A stretch of 64,000 nt of DNA from Planctomycetota bacterium (GTDB lineage: Bacteria; Planctomycetota; UBA8742; UBA2392): the NCBI GenBank assembly GCA_019186845.1, contig JABARW010000021.1, positions 27,692-91,691 on the forward strand, given 5' to 3'. Made by a program: the position numbers and the translations under genes. How positions within the stretch are numbered: the stretch's first letter is position 1; each line of letters begins with the position of its first letter. Shown here one piece after another: positions 44,117 through 53,864 of the stretch. Under the pieces are notes generated by a model, which did no database searches, had not been told where the DNA came from, and saw nothing but the letters and a program-made list of their open reading frames with translations.

Positions 44117-44464
44117 CTATCGCGCCCGCCTGACGACGCCGGCCTGTGCGTCCATCAGCTCCCAGCCCTCCTCCGAGAGCTTGTTGATCAGGCGCAACGC
44201 GTTGAGGCGCTGGATGTGGATATTCTCGCCCTGGGCATAGGGAAACACGTGGGATGCCAGGTACTTCTTGTCAGCGTCCGTTCCCGCCCAGCGTCCCACC
44301 TCAAGCTCGTAGCTCTCCAGGCGCTGCACGGGCACGATGTAACCGTACTCATAGCTCTTGTTAGCTTGGGCCTGCACTTCCGAGCCCGAACTCATGCCCG
44401 CCAGAGCCGAAAGTATCAGGGCGGCGCTCAACACCACCACGGCGGTCCATGTCTTCATTTTCAT
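44117..44464 (-). CDS. Small secreted protein in the chaperone cluster
   Basis: The 115-residue protein starts at ATG 44464 with AAGGAG nine bases upstream. The signal peptide ends around VQAQA. The mature 85 residues (YEYGYIVPVQRLESYELEVG ... LRLINKLSEEGWELMDAQAG) resemble the small DUF4177-like domain with a late NKLSEEGWELM helix. Function is unknown. Confidence 0.75.
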   Translation of the reverse strand: MKMKTWTAVVVLSAALILSALAGMSSGSEVQAQANKSYEYGYIVPVQRLESYELEVGRWAGTDADKKYLASHVFPYAQGENIHIQRLNALRLINKLSEEGWELMDAQAGVVRRAR

Positions 44465-44527
44465 CGTTTTTCTCCAAGGATCAGGCGAATGGCCTTCGAC
44501 CTGAGACGCAATCGGCAAGCCGGTGGT

Positions 44528-44773
44528 TCAGCCCGTGGCTCCGGCCTGCTCGTGCCAGGCGCGTTTGAGTGCCACCTCCTCCTCCCGAGTCAGGCTGCGG
44601 CTCACGTTGTCCAGCGTCACCACGACACGCCTGACATCAAGGCAGATTTCACCCCTGGCGTCTGTGACGCGGGCCCGAGCATCTGGCCCGGGCCCGAGGC
44701 AGAACTGCGCGCGAATGTTGCCGGCCGCGTCGGTGTAGCGGGAGTGAAAGCGGATGGTCCGGCCGGCCCGCAA
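44528..44773 (-). CDS. Small hypothetical protein downstream of groEL1
   Basis: The 81-residue frame starts at TTG 44773, four bases after the groEL stop, and ends before the small secreted protein gene. Its sequence (AGNIRAQFCLGPGPDARARV, ARGEICLDVRRVVVTLDNVS) has strand-like patterning and in-frame GC-rich third positions. No ribosome binding site is obvious and no family is recognised. Confidence 0.5.
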   Translation of the reverse strand: MRAGRTIRFHSRYTDAAGNIRAQFCLGPGPDARARVTDARGEICLDVRRVVVTLDNVSRSLTREEEVALKRAWHEQAGATG

Positions 44774-44777
44774 CGCC

Positions 44778-46382
44778 CTAGGCCACCGCGCCCGCGACGG
44801 ACTTCTTGTCCTTCACATCCGTCACCAGCGTGTTTGTCGTCAGGATCAGCCCCGCCACGGAAGCCGCGTTCTGGATGGCGCAACGGGCCACCTTGGCCGG
44901 GTCGATCACACCCATCTTCAGCATGTCGCCGTACTCGCCCTTCAAAGCGTTGTAGCCGAAGCTGAAGACCTTCTTTTCCTTGATGCTCTCCACCACCAGC
45001 CTTCCATCCTGACCCGAGTTCTCGGCGATCTGCCGCGTGGGAGCTTCCAGCGCGGCCGCCAGCACCTGGGCGCCGAAACGCTCGTCGCCGGAGAACTTCG
45101 CGTCCCGGATGGCCTGTGCCGCGCGCAGGTAAGTTACTCCGCCGCCGGGCACAATGCCCTCCTGCTTGGCCGCGCGCGTGGCGTGCAGGGCGTCATCAAC
45201 CCTGAATTTGCGCTCCTTCATTTCGGCCTCGGTGTGCCCGCCGACGCGAATCATGGCCACGCCGCCCACCAGCTTGGCAAGGCGCTCTTGGAGCTTTTCG
45301 CGGTCGTACTGGCTCTGGCTCTGCTCGATCTGCGTGCGCAACTGCCCGCAACGCGCTTCGATGTCGCGCTTCTTGCCGCCTCCCTCAATGATCGTGGTGT
45401 TGTCCTTGTCCACGGTTACGCGCTTGGCGCGGCCGAGCTGCTCAACGGTGACGCTCTCGAGCGTGACGCCGATGTCCTCACTGATGTGCTGCCCGCCGGT
45501 CACGATGGCCAAGTCGTCCAGCATGGCCTTACGGCGATCGCCAAAGCCGGGCGCCTTCACCGCACACACCTGCAGGGTGCCGCGCAGACGGTTCACGACC
45601 AGCGTGGCCAGCACTTCAGCATCGATGTCCTCAGACACGATCAGCAGGGGCTTGCCACTCTGCGCGACCTTTTCAAGCAGTGGAATCAGTTCGCGTACGC
45701 TGGAGATCTTCTTCTCGTAGAGGAGGATCAGCGGGTTGTCGAACTCGCAGGTGAGGTCGTTGGGGTTGGTGATGAAATAGGGGCTCATGTAGCCCTTGTC
45801 GAAACTCAAGCCGTCCACGTACTCGAGCTCGGTCTTCAGGCCCTTGCCTTCCTCCACCGTCACAACGCCTTCGTCACCGACCTTCTCGATGGCCTCGGCC
45901 ATCAGGCCGCCGATCTCGCCGTCCTGATTGGCGGAGATCGTGGCCACGGCCTTCAGCTCATCGTTGTTCTTGATCTTCTTCGCGTTCTCTTTGATGCAGG
46001 CAACGGCAACCTCGACGGCCTTGTCGATGCCGCGCTTGAGGTCCTGGGGGCCAATGCCGGTGGCGAGCATCTTCAGGCCTTCGTCAATCACGGCCTCGGC
46101 GATCACGGTCGCCGTGCTGGTGCCGTCGCCGGCCTCGTCGTTGGTCTTGCTGGCGACTTCCTGCACGAGCTTGGCGCCCATGTTCTCGAAGGGATCGGCC
46201 AGCTCGATTTCCTTGGCCACGGTCACGCCGTCATTGACGGCGGCCGGGCCGCCAAAGCTCTTGTTCATGAGCGCCAGACGGCCCGAAGGGCCCAGCGTCT
46301 GCTTCACAGCGCGGGCAAGCTGATGCACGCCGTTGGCGATCTTCTTGCGCGCGTCCAGGTCATACAGGATTTGTTTGGCCAT
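44778..46382 (-). CDS. groL: 60 kDa chaperonin GroEL, paralogue 1
   Basis: The 534-residue protein starts at ATG 46382. Typical motifs are [20 protein letters not shown], the ATP-binding [15 protein letters not shown], and [20 protein letters not shown]. It lacks the GGM-rich tail of E. coli GroEL and ends in KKSVAGAVA. It lies just downstream of groES, 111 bases away. It departs from the usual sequence at several places (GPSGR for GPKGR, NQDGEIG). Confidence 0.95.
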   Translation of the reverse strand: MAKQILYDLDARKKIANGVHQLARAVKQTLGPSGRLALMNKSFGGPAAVNDGVTVAKEIELADPFENMGAKLVQEVASKTNDEAGDGTSTATVIAEAVIDEGLKMLATGIGPQDLKRGIDKAVEVAVACIKENAKKIKNNDELKAVATISANQDGEIGGLMAEAIEKVGDEGVVTVEEGKGLKTELEYVDGLSFDKGYMSPYFITNPNDLTCEFDNPLILLYEKKISSVRELIPLLEKVAQSGKPLLIVSEDIDAEVLATLVVNRLRGTLQVCAVKAPGFGDRRKAMLDDLAIVTGGQHISEDIGVTLESVTVEQLGRAKRVTVDKDNTTIIEGGGKKRDIEARCGQLRTQIEQSQSQYDREKLQERLAKLVGGVAMIRVGGHTEAEMKERKFRVDDALHATRAAKQEGIVPGGGVTYLRAAQAIRDAKFSGDERFGAQVLAAALEAPTRQIAENSGQDGRLVVESIKEKKVFSFGYNALKGEYGDMLKMGVIDPAKVARCAIQNAASVAGLILTTNTLVTDVKDKKSVAGAVA

Positions 46383-46493
46383 GGTTGGTCTCGTGTTTCG
46401 TGTCTCGCAGAAACGTCTTTTGTGCCGCGCTACATGTCTCGCGTCAGAACTCCGTGCCGTCTCGGGCCACGCGACCCGCGACGCCCTTCGCAA

Positions 46494-46787
46494 TTACTCC
46501 ACCTTCGCCAGCAGCTCGGCCTCGCGCACGATCTTGTGCTCGACTCCGTCGATCTTGACGTCATTGCCGGAGTACTTGCCGAACAGGACGACGTCGCCGA
46601 TCTTCACCGAAGGCTCAAGGCGCTTGCCGGACTTGAGAAGGCGGCCGGGACCCACAGCTACCACGGTGCCCTTGATCGGCTTTTCCTTGGCCGCGTCGGG
46701 CAGCACGATGCCGCCGGCGGTCTTCTCCTCGGCCTCGGCGGGCTTCAGAACAATGTTGTCGTCCAGCGGGCGGAACTTGCTAGGCAT
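46494..46787 (-). CDS. groS: 10 kDa chaperonin GroES
   Basis: The 97-residue protein starts at ATG 46787 (GGAGAG seven bases upstream). It has the family pattern FRPLDDNIVLKPAEAEEKTA, GGIVLPDAAKEKPIKGTVVA and the closing KIDGVEHKIVREAELLAKVE. It is the lid of the GroEL folding chamber. It sits between the two groEL genes. Confidence 0.96.
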   Translation of the reverse strand: MPSKFRPLDDNIVLKPAEAEEKTAGGIVLPDAAKEKPIKGTVVAVGPGRLLKSGKRLEPSVKIGDVVLFGKYSGNDVKIDGVEHKIVREAELLAKVE

Positions 46788-46899
46788 ATTTCTCTCCACG
46801 AATGCGGTGTTCTTTCTTCTGATTTCCGGGTGTCTGTGTTGCTTGGTCTCTCGCCGGCAACTCCAAGTTCAGAGCCATAAACCAGAGTCGCCATCTGTG

Positions 46900-47214
46900 T
46901 TACTTCTCGCGCTGCACGGTGACGTCCTGGTCGCTCTTGTTGTTCTTCACGCGTTTCATGCGCGCTTCATGGGCCTTGGCCACCAGCTCCCTGGCCTTGT
47001 CGGCGCTGATCTTGCCTGCCGCCAAGTCCTGGAGCTTGCGAGCCGCCGCATCGCGCGAGCCGCACCACGCGAACTGGCGCGCAATGTCCACCCAGGCGAG
47101 GTCTTTGAGTGACTCGGCCAGCGCGGCATCGGCGGCGACGATGTTCTTTACCTCGGCACCCACTTCAATGCGAGTTCCCTCGGCAAACGGCCATTCGGCG
47201 GTCGACTTGTTCAC
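46900..47214 (-). CDS. Small helical protein between groEL2 and groES
   Basis: The 104-residue protein starts at GTG 47214, 18 bases after the groEL2 stop. It is mostly helical (VKNIVAADAALAESLKDLAW, KARELVAKAHEARMKRVKNN) with one Trp-Cys pair (FAWCGSRDAA). No family recognised. Position in the chaperonin operon suggests co-expression. Confidence 0.7.
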   Translation of the reverse strand: MNKSTAEWPFAEGTRIEVGAEVKNIVAADAALAESLKDLAWVDIARQFAWCGSRDAAARKLQDLAAGKISADKARELVAKAHEARMKRVKNNKSDQDVTVQREK

Positions 47215-47232
47215 GGGCTGCTTCCTTGAGAG

Positions 47233-48864
47233 TTAGTCTTCGAAGTCGCCGTGATCGTCGTGATCGTGCTCAGGCTGCTCCTTCTCCGGCGCCTTGGTGA
47301 TGATGGCATCGGTGGTGAGCAACAGCCCCGCGACACTGGCGGACTTCTCGATTGCCGTGCGCGAGACTTTCAGCGGGTCTACGATGCCGAACTCGTACAT
47401 GTCTCCGTACTCGTCCGTGGCCGCGTTGTAGCCGAAGGTCTTGCTCTTGCTTTCGAGGACCTTCTGCGAGATCAGGGCGCCGTGCTTACCCGCGTTCTCT
47501 GCGATCTGCCGGATAGGGCGCTTGAGCGCATCGGCGATGATCTCGATGCCCTGCTGCTCGGCATCGGTGTCGCCCTTGAGCTTGGACACTTCCACGCTGG
47601 CACGCAGCATGCCCACGCCGCCGCCGGGCAGAATGCCCTCTTCCATGGCGGCGCGGGTGGCGTGCAACGCGTCCTCCACGCGGGCCTTGAGCTCCTTCAT
47701 CTCCGGCTCCGTGGGCGCACCTACCTTGATGACCGCGATGCCGCCGGCCAGCTTGGCCAGGCGCTCTTGCAGTTTCTCGCGGTCGTAATCGCTGGTCGTG
47801 CGCTCGATCTCGATCTTGATCTCCGAGATTCGGGCCTGGATGTCCTTCGTGCTGCCCGCGCCCTCACGGATCGTCGTGTATTCCGAATCGACGATGACCT
47901 TCTTGGCCGTACCCAGCTGCTTGAGCGTTACATCTTCAACCTTACCACCCACATCGGCCATAATGGGCGTGACACCGGTCAGGATTGCCAGGTCCTGCAG
48001 CATGGCCTTGCGGCGGTCACCGTAACCAGGCGCTTTCACCGCGCACACGTTCAGGATGCCGCGCAGCTTGTTTACCACCAGGGTGGCCAGGGCCTCACCC
48101 TCGACGCTTTCGGCAATGATCAACAGCGGGCGGTTGCCCGAACTGACCTTTTCCAGTAGCGGCACCAGGGGCTGCGCGCTGCTGAGCTTGTCTTCGTGAA
48201 TGAGAATCAGTGGATTGTCGAACTCGCAGGTCATGCTCTCCTGCTTGTTGACGAAGTTGGGGCTGATGAAGCCGCGGTCAAACTGCATGCCCTCGACCAC
48301 TTTCACTTCAGTCTCGGCACCCTTGCCGTCTTCGACGGTGATGACGCCTTCCTTGCCCACCTGCTCCTGGGCCTGAGCGATAATCTTGCCTACCTCCGTG
48401 TCGTTGTTGCTTGCCACCGCGGCCACAAAGGTGATGTCCTTCTTGCCCTCAACCTTGCGGGAAAGCTTCTTGAGCTCCGCCGTGGCGCAGGCCACGGCCT
48501 TCTTGATGCCGGACAGCAGCGCACCGGGGTCATAGCCCGCCACCACGCGCTTGAGACCTTCGCTGTAAATGGTGTGAGCCAGCAAGGTGGCCGTGGTCGT
48601 GCCGTCTCCGGCAACGTCAGAGGTCTTGGTAGCGACCTCCTTGACCATCTGCGCGCCACAGTTCTCGTAGGGGTCGGTCAGCTCGATTTCCTCTGCTACG
48701 CTGACGCCGTCCTTGGTGATGTTAGGTGCACCCCAGCCCTTATCCAAAATGGCCGTCTGGCCTTTGGGGCCCAACGTTGTCACCACGGCGCGGGCGAGCT
48801 TCGCAACGCCCTGCGCAATCTTCTCACGTGCTTCGGCATCGAACACAATCTGTTTGGCCGGCAT
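47233..48864 (-). CDS. groL: 60 kDa chaperonin GroEL, paralogue 2 with His/Asp tail
   Basis: The 543-residue GroEL starts MPAKQIVFDAEAREKIAQGV. It has LGPKGQTAILDKGWGAPNIT, AGDGTTTATLLAHTIYSEG and [20 protein letters not shown]. The usual GGM tail is replaced by an acidic, histidine-bearing end (EHDHDDHGDFED). It is the first gene of a minus-strand run that continues through the small protein, groES, groEL1, dnaJ, grpE and the FmdB-like gene. The two GroELs are clearly diverged, so they probably have different clients or assemble separately. Confidence 0.95.
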   Translation of the reverse strand: MPAKQIVFDAEAREKIAQGVAKLARAVVTTLGPKGQTAILDKGWGAPNITKDGVSVAEEIELTDPYENCGAQMVKEVATKTSDVAGDGTTTATLLAHTIYSEGLKRVVAGYDPGALLSGIKKAVACATAELKKLSRKVEGKKDITFVAAVASNNDTEVGKIIAQAQEQVGKEGVITVEDGKGAETEVKVVEGMQFDRGFISPNFVNKQESMTCEFDNPLILIHEDKLSSAQPLVPLLEKVSSGNRPLLIIAESVEGEALATLVVNKLRGILNVCAVKAPGYGDRRKAMLQDLAILTGVTPIMADVGGKVEDVTLKQLGTAKKVIVDSEYTTIREGAGSTKDIQARISEIKIEIERTTSDYDREKLQERLAKLAGGIAVIKVGAPTEPEMKELKARVEDALHATRAAMEEGILPGGGVGMLRASVEVSKLKGDTDAEQQGIEIIADALKRPIRQIAENAGKHGALISQKVLESKSKTFGYNAATDEYGDMYEFGIVDPLKVSRTAIEKSASVAGLLLTTDAIITKAPEKEQPEHDHDDHGDFED

Positions 48865-49176
48865 GCTCTAGACCTCCAGCGGAGTCGGAATCAAAGTTGG
48901 CGCGGCAAGCCAAGCAAGGTCGGTGCCAACAGGTGCGCCAGACGCAGGGTGCTAACTCATGAGTGCCACTGGCTTTATAGGAGCGGCTCGTCGTGACCAA
49001 ACCCGCCAAGCCAGACTGCCGCCAAAGTGACAGGGGCGCGCAGAGCCAATGAGCCTCTCTGCAATTATGGCAGACGCAGACACGCAGAGGCCTTGGACTA
49101 TCTCAAACTCTCGAGCAAATTGCGCCTGAGCTTTGGCTGGCACGTAATATCATCGTCAGCCGTCGGGAGGTACCCC
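48865..49176. other. Divergent intergenic region upstream of groEL2 and the NPCBM gene
   Basis: About 310 bases without a gene. It must hold the promoters of the minus-strand chaperone run and of the plus-strand NPCBM gene. A CIRCE-like half site (GGGTGCTAA, one mismatch from GAGTGCTAA) occurs near 48947, but its partner half is missing. I see no perfect heat-shock operator and no RNA gene. Confidence 0.5.
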
Positions 49177-50394
49177 ATGCTGAGGTATGCCGCGCTTGTT
49201 GTTCTGGTCTTCACGTCGCCGCTTTATGCGGGTGCGAGAGTCAACTCCATCTTCAAGCCCCCCATTGAAGGGGACATCACTCGACTCGACAACCTGAATC
49301 GCCTGGAAATCAAGATCGCCGGCAGCGAAGTGCCTGAGCGCATTGGCCTGGATGAGGTCGAAGAGATCAGCTTTGGCCAGTCGGCCGTGGAGCGCAAGAA
49401 AGACGAAACCCCCTTGCGCGTCCTCCTCACCAATGGGGATCTGCTGTACGGTTCTCCCCTGGACGGTCCCGAGGACAATGAAGACCTCTTCAAGCTGACC
49501 TCGCCGCGCCTGGGAGAAATCACCCTCGACATCAATCTGGTCGCACGCATTGAAGTCACGGCCAACGTCAAGCCGGGCAGCCTGCCGGATGTGGACCCCA
49601 AGGACAAAGACTCCCGGGATTGCCTGCACTTCGCCCCCGACGGCGCCGACCCCAAAGCTCAACTCATGCGCGTGACCCGCGAGGGGCTGCTGGTCTACAA
49701 CGAGATTCTGAAACAGGACGACAAGTTCGCGTGGAGCCGCGTGCGCGGCATTGTGTGCAAGCGCAAGCCCGCGGAAGCGGAGAAGGCCCTGCACGGCATA
49801 TTCACGCTGCGCGACGGCAGTGTGCTGAGCGCCCGCATCAAGAGCTGGGGCGGGGGCAAACTCGAACTCGAGCACCGCGTGGGCGCCTTTGTGATGGAAG
49901 AGCGCAACTTGATGAGCGTTACGATGAAAAATGGGCGCTATGCCTACTTGAGCGACATGGAGTTCGCAGCCTCGCCGCAGGAACGCCCCTACTATCTGCC
50001 CGCGGACTTCAAGTATGAGAGCTATCTGTTCAAGGTGCGCCGAGACAGGGCCCAGGGAGGCGGTCAACTGACCCTGCGTGGTAAGACCTACGCCAAGGGT
50101 CTTGGGGTGCACGCCCTCAGCAAGCTGAGCTACAACCTGCGCAAGGGTTACAGCAAACTCGTCGCGACGTTGGGCATCGACGACAGCGCGGGCGACCTGG
50201 CCAGCGTCGAATTCAAGGTCTACGGAGACGGCAAACTGCTCTACGAGTCCGGTGTCGTCAGGCGCAGCTCTCCCGCCATCGAGTTGAACCTTGACGTGCT
50301 GAATGTCAATGAGTTGGTTCTGGAGGTAACGGCGGCCGACAACGCCGACATCCAGGACCGCGCCAACTGGGCCAACATCAAAGTGGTGCGCTAG
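49177..50394 (+). CDS. Secreted protein with C-terminal NPCBM-type domain
   Basis: The 405-residue protein starts at ATG 49177 (GGGAGGTACCCC upstream). The signal peptide is MLRYAALVVLVFTSPLYAGA. The first 260 residues have repeated short beta motifs (LEIKIAGSEVPERIGLDEVE, RVLLTNGDLLYGSPLDGPED). The last 140 are an NPCBM/NEW2-like domain (YAKGLGVHALSKLSYNLRKG, ATLGIDDSAGDLASVEFKVY). These are carbohydrate-binding folds frequent in Planctomycetota. No catalytic domain is visible. Confidence 0.85.
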   Translation: MLRYAALVVLVFTSPLYAGARVNSIFKPPIEGDITRLDNLNRLEIKIAGSEVPERIGLDEVEEISFGQSAVERKKDETPLRVLLTNGDLLYGSPLDGPEDNEDLFKLTSPRLGEITLDINLVARIEVTANVKPGSLPDVDPKDKDSRDCLHFAPDGADPKAQLMRVTREGLLVYNEILKQDDKFAWSRVRGIVCKRKPAEAEKALHGIFTLRDGSVLSARIKSWGGGKLELEHRVGAFVMEERNLMSVTMKNGRYAYLSDMEFAASPQERPYYLPADFKYESYLFKVRRDRAQGGGQLTLRGKTYAKGLGVHALSKLSYNLRKGYSKLVATLGIDDSAGDLASVEFKVYGDGKLLYESGVVRRSSPAIELNLDVLNVNELVLEVTAADNADIQDRANWANIKVVR

Positions 50395-50437
50395 GGTCAA
50401 GCTTCGCGGGCCAATGGAGCCCTCGTGTGTCTGAATT

Positions 50438-50480
50438 GCGGGCGGCGGGCGGCGGGCGGCTGATTCATCGGCCGCCCGCC
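50438..50480. repeat. GCGGGCG heptamers within a terminator-like hairpin
   Basis: Three tandem GCGGGCG units at 50438-50458 are followed by a 10-base loop and the complementary GCCGCCCGCC at 50471-50480. The stem GGCGGGCGGC / GCCGCCCGCC lies about 55 bases after the NPCBM stop and may act as a terminator, though only a short T stretch follows. Confidence 0.65.
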
Positions 50481-50566
50481 TCACTTTGGGCGTGAGACTG
50501 CCGCTTGGCGACGGACAATAAAGACTCATAGACATCGATCAAAGCAGACTTCGGGACATCGCAAAT

Positions 50567-53500
50567 ATGAACCGCTCCAAACAGCCGATTCTCGCCGGCA
50601 TGCTGATCTTCCTGCTGCTGGGCATGGTGGGCCTCTATTTCGTATTCCGCAATGATCCGGGCAAAGGCCGCGAGGCCCGGGGCAATGGAACCAGCCTTGA
50701 TGTCTCAGATGGGGACAACCGAAAGTCCGGCGATGGCGATTCCCGCGGCGGCAATGAGGCGGCCAAGGAAGGACCCAAACCAGACGCGGCCAAGCAACCC
50801 GAAGTCGTGGCGCCCAAGCGCGCCAGCATCGCCGGCAGAATTTCGGGCATCGTGGTGGACTCGGAGGATGAGCCCATTGCATCAAGTCGCGTCCAGCTGC
50901 TGGCGGAAAAGGACGCTTCGCTCAACGGACCCAGCGCCACAACCGACGAGAAGGGCGCCTTCACCTTTGAGGTGAGCATCGAAGAAGGCGTTGAGCATTT
51001 TGTAGCCAGCATCTCCGAAGATTACGCCATCGCCGCCTCCGGGGTGTTTGCCCTCAGCGCGGCCAAGCCCGCGGTGGAGAATGTCAAGCTGAAGCTGTTC
51101 CGCCCGGCGCGAGTTTATGGCGTTGTACTCTCCGGCGACGACCAGTCCCCCCTGCCCGGCGCGGCCATTGAGTTCTCCGCTCCGCGCATGAGCCCGCAGG
51201 AAGACCGGATTGCCAGGCTGCTGGGGCGGTTCAGGCCGGTCAAGAGCGACGAACAGGGCCGCTATGACGTCACCCTCATTCCGCCCGGCAACTATACGGT
51301 GAAGGCCGTGAAGCAGGGTTGGATCAGCAACGAGTTCAACCCCCTGACTCGCGATTCCCAGACCACGGAGCTTGCTGAGTACGCGCAGGTGGAGTTGCTG
51401 CCCTTCATCCTGATTCAGGCTGGCATCGTGGAGGGCCGCGTCATCCGCAAGAGCGACAAGCAGCCCGTGGTGGGCGCCTCGGTCGAATTGACGACGGCGC
51501 TGGGCGGCAGCTTTGGAAGCACGGTCACGGACGCTGAAGGCAAGTACCGCTTTGAGAATGCGCCCCCCTCCGCCATTGGCAATCGCCGTCGCGGACAGGG
51601 CATGCCCGGCGGTCCCGGAGGACAGGGCGGCCCCGGAGGCATCGAAGTGCGGGCCCTGGCTGAAAACTACGCGGTGGCCAGCGTGGGCGTTGCGCCGGTG
51701 GCCGGCGAAGTCGTCAAAGCACGGGACATCGAACTCGAGGACGGATGCACAGTTCGGGGCCGTGTCATTGATACCAAAGGCCAGGGCATCGCGGGCGCGA
51801 GGGTTTACTACAACAACAACGACTTCATTCAGGGCGGCGAAATGGTCGTAGGACTCGCATTGCCTCCTCGTGCTGTGTCCACGACCACGGAGTCCGACGG
51901 CAGTTTCCTGCTCAGGCACATTCCACCCACTAACGACCGCCGACCCTCGCGCATTATCTGCGCCTCCGCCACGGGTTTCTGCAACGGTGAGGCCGCTGCG
52001 CCGATGGTGCCCGGACAAGTGGCTGAAGTGATCATCACGCTGGCGCCCGGCGGCTCCATTGCTGGCAAAGTTACAGACGAGTTCGGCGAGCCCCTCGCCG
52101 GAGTGCCCATTGCGGCCTATGAGGCAGGCGGGCCGCGTGAACTCAACTTCATTATGAACAGCTTCTTCGGCGAGGAGTTGCCGGACCGCGGCAGCAACAG
52201 CATCGTGCCGCCCTCGGTCCGAAGCGCCGAAGACGGCAGTTACCGGCTCGAAGGATTGAAGGCCAAGAAGTACTTCGTTGTCGCCAACAGCCGCAACCAT
52301 GAGAAACACATCAGCAAGGAGATCGACGTCAAGGCCGGTGAAACCGTCGAGTACAACATCGTTCTGATCAACGGCGGCACGGTCTACGGGCGCGTCTTTG
52401 ACGCTCAGGAAAAGGGCGTGCCGGGCGTGGCGGTGACGGTGGCCAAGATCGGCGAAGATGGTATTGCCGTGCGCACCACCTACACCGACCGCAACGGCGC
52501 CTACGAGATCAGCGGGCTGGCCGAAGGTACCTACACGGTGCGGCGATTCGATGGGGACCTTTCCTCCTTTGCCATTCCCAACCCGGCCACAAGCGTGCCC
52601 ATCAAGCGCGGTGAGCGCACCCGTTTTGACATTTACGACCAGCGCCCGGGCACCGCGCGCATCTATGGGCGCGTGCGCGTCGATGGCCAGCCTTACAAAG
52701 AGAAGGGGCTCGTGCTTTACGGGCAGGGGCGGCGCGGCACGGCCGTCAACCAGACCACCACCGACGACCAGGGCGCCTACGAGTTCCGCAGCGTGCCCCT
52801 GGGCAGCTATCAGATCGCGCAGAAGACGGAGGGCGTTCCCTTCCCGCTTCCGAACCTGGTGCGCAAGACCGTCCGCGTGGACAAGGCGGGCGACCTCGAG
52901 GTGAACATTGACTTCATCACCGTGACCATCAGCGGAACCGTGACGCTCGACGGCGGCGGCATTCCTGAAGGTACCGTGCGGGTGTGGATCAATCCCGTCA
53001 ACGCACGTAACGAGGACGGCGAAGAGGGAGACCCCAAGGATGGGCAGATCTCACCCATCGAGGAAATAGTGGGCACCCGTGCCGAGTGCGACAAGAATAC
53101 CGGCGCGTTCGAAATCAAGGGACTCAGCCCAGGTGCCTACAAGATCACCGTGCGCAGCGACAAGTACGGCATGCTGATCAAACCCTACGTCAACGCGCAG
53201 GCGAGCATTACCGGTCTGCAGCTGGTGCTGCCGCGCGAAAACGCGACGCTCAAGGGAACGGTCAAGGGCATCGATGGGGCCAAGCCGACCTTCCCCAACA
53301 CCCTGCTCGCCGTCGTTACCATCGAGGACAGCAGAGGCAAGCAGATCATGCTGGGCGAAAACGGCGTAGCCAACCTGTTCGACAAGAAGGAGTTCGAGAT
53401 CAAGAACCTTCCGCCGGGCACCTACAACGTGATTCTTTCGATTACCAACTACGCGCCTTGCCGCGTCAATGGGGTCAGCTTCAAGGCGGGCGAAACCACG

Positions 53501-53830
53501 GCGCTGGAGTTCAACGTCATCGCGAGCGGCAACGCGAAGATCATCGTTCAGAACAAGGACCTGAATCTCGATGAGGCCTACCAGCTGACCTACGAGATCA
53601 AGGACAGTACCGGAGCGCTGTACAAGAAGCCCTTCACGTTCCTGGACTTCTTCAACCCCGACGGCTCCATGGCGCAGAATCCAGACGAAAACTCCTTCAT
53701 CATCAAGGACCTCCCGCAGGACTCCTACACGATCACGTTCAAGCACCCTGACTATGAGGACGCCACAGCTTCCTTCGTGGTCATCACCGGCCAGACGGTC
53801 GATGTGCCGGTGACCTTCAAGAAGAAATAG
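50567..53830 (+). CDS. Giant surface protein with about nine carboxypeptidase-regulatory-like repeats
   Basis: The 1087-residue protein has an N-terminal signal anchor (ILAGMLIFLLLGMVGLYFVF) and an Asp/Gly/Lys-rich stalk. About nine beta-sandwich repeats of the CarboxypepD_reg/Cna-B-like type begin near residue 84. Each starts with a G-x-V motif (ISGIVVDSEDEPI, VEGRVIRKSDKQPV, VRGRVIDTKGQGI, SIAGKVTDEFGEPLA, TVYGRVFDAQEKGV, RIYGRVRVDG, TISGTVTLDGG, TLKGTVKGIDG). Each ends with G-x-Y or G-x-F and PPGNYTV-like closings. The Gly-rich patch GGPGGQGGPGG (about 345-358) lies inside the third. Such proteins are long envelope adhesins or scaffolds. A co-directional lipoprotein gene follows after 34 bases. 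Confidence 0.85.
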   Translation: MNRSKQPILAGMLIFLLLGMVGLYFVFRNDPGKGREARGNGTSLDVSDGDNRKSGDGDSRGGNEAAKEGPKPDAAKQPEVVAPKRASIAGRISGIVVDSEDEPIASSRVQLLAEKDASLNGPSATTDEKGAFTFEVSIEEGVEHFVASISEDYAIAASGVFALSAAKPAVENVKLKLFRPARVYGVVLSGDDQSPLPGAAIEFSAPRMSPQEDRIARLLGRFRPVKSDEQGRYDVTLIPPGNYTVKAVKQGWISNEFNPLTRDSQTTELAEYAQVELLPFILIQAGIVEGRVIRKSDKQPVVGASVELTTALGGSFGSTVTDAEGKYRFENAPPSAIGNRRRGQGMPGGPGGQGGPGGIEVRALAENYAVASVGVAPVAGEVVKARDIELEDGCTVRGRVIDTKGQGIAGARVYYNNNDFIQGGEMVVGLALPPRAVSTTTESDGSFLLRHIPPTNDRRPSRIICASATGFCNGEAAAPMVPGQVAEVIITLAPGGSIAGKVTDEFGEPLAGVPIAAYEAGGPRELNFIMNSFFGEELPDRGSNSIVPPSVRSAEDGSYRLEGLKAKKYFVVANSRNHEKHISKEIDVKAGETVEYNIVLINGGTVYGRVFDAQEKGVPGVAVTVAKIGEDGIAVRTTYTDRNGAYEISGLAEGTYTVRRFDGDLSSFAIPNPATSVPIKRGERTRFDIYDQRPGTARIYGRVRVDGQPYKEKGLVLYGQGRRGTAVNQTTTDDQGAYEFRSVPLGSYQIAQKTEGVPFPLPNLVRKTVRVDKAGDLEVNIDFITVTISGTVTLDGGGIPEGTVRVWINPVNARNEDGEEGDPKDGQISPIEEIVGTRAECDKNTGAFEIKGLSPGAYKITVRSDKYGMLIKPYVNAQASITGLQLVLPRENATLKGTVKGIDGAKPTFPNTLLAVVTIEDSRGKQIMLGENGVANLFDKKEFEIKNLPPGTYNVILSITNYAPCRVNGVSFKAGETTALEFNVIASGNAKIIVQNKDLNLDEAYQLTYEIKDSTGALYKKPFTFLDFFNPDGSMAQNPDENSFIIKDLPQDSYTITFKHPDYEDATASFVVITGQTVDVPVTFKKK

Positions 53831-53864
53831 GCGCCTGCCGCGATGGGCGCGCTACAATGCGCCT

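Noticed and set aside
44754..46880. 708-codon plus-strand frame across groEL1 and groES
   Set aside because: It is antisense to two certain genes and has a His/Leu/Gly-rich shadow composition.
48940..48970. CIRCE heat-shock operator upstream of groEL2
   Set aside because: Only one half site (GGGTGCTAA) resembles CIRCE. No second half occurs nine bases away on either side.
50882..52309. 475-codon minus-strand frame inside the repeat protein
   Set aside because: It is opposite the 1087-residue surface protein, which has a signal anchor and regular domain repeats. The antisense frame has no recognisable features.
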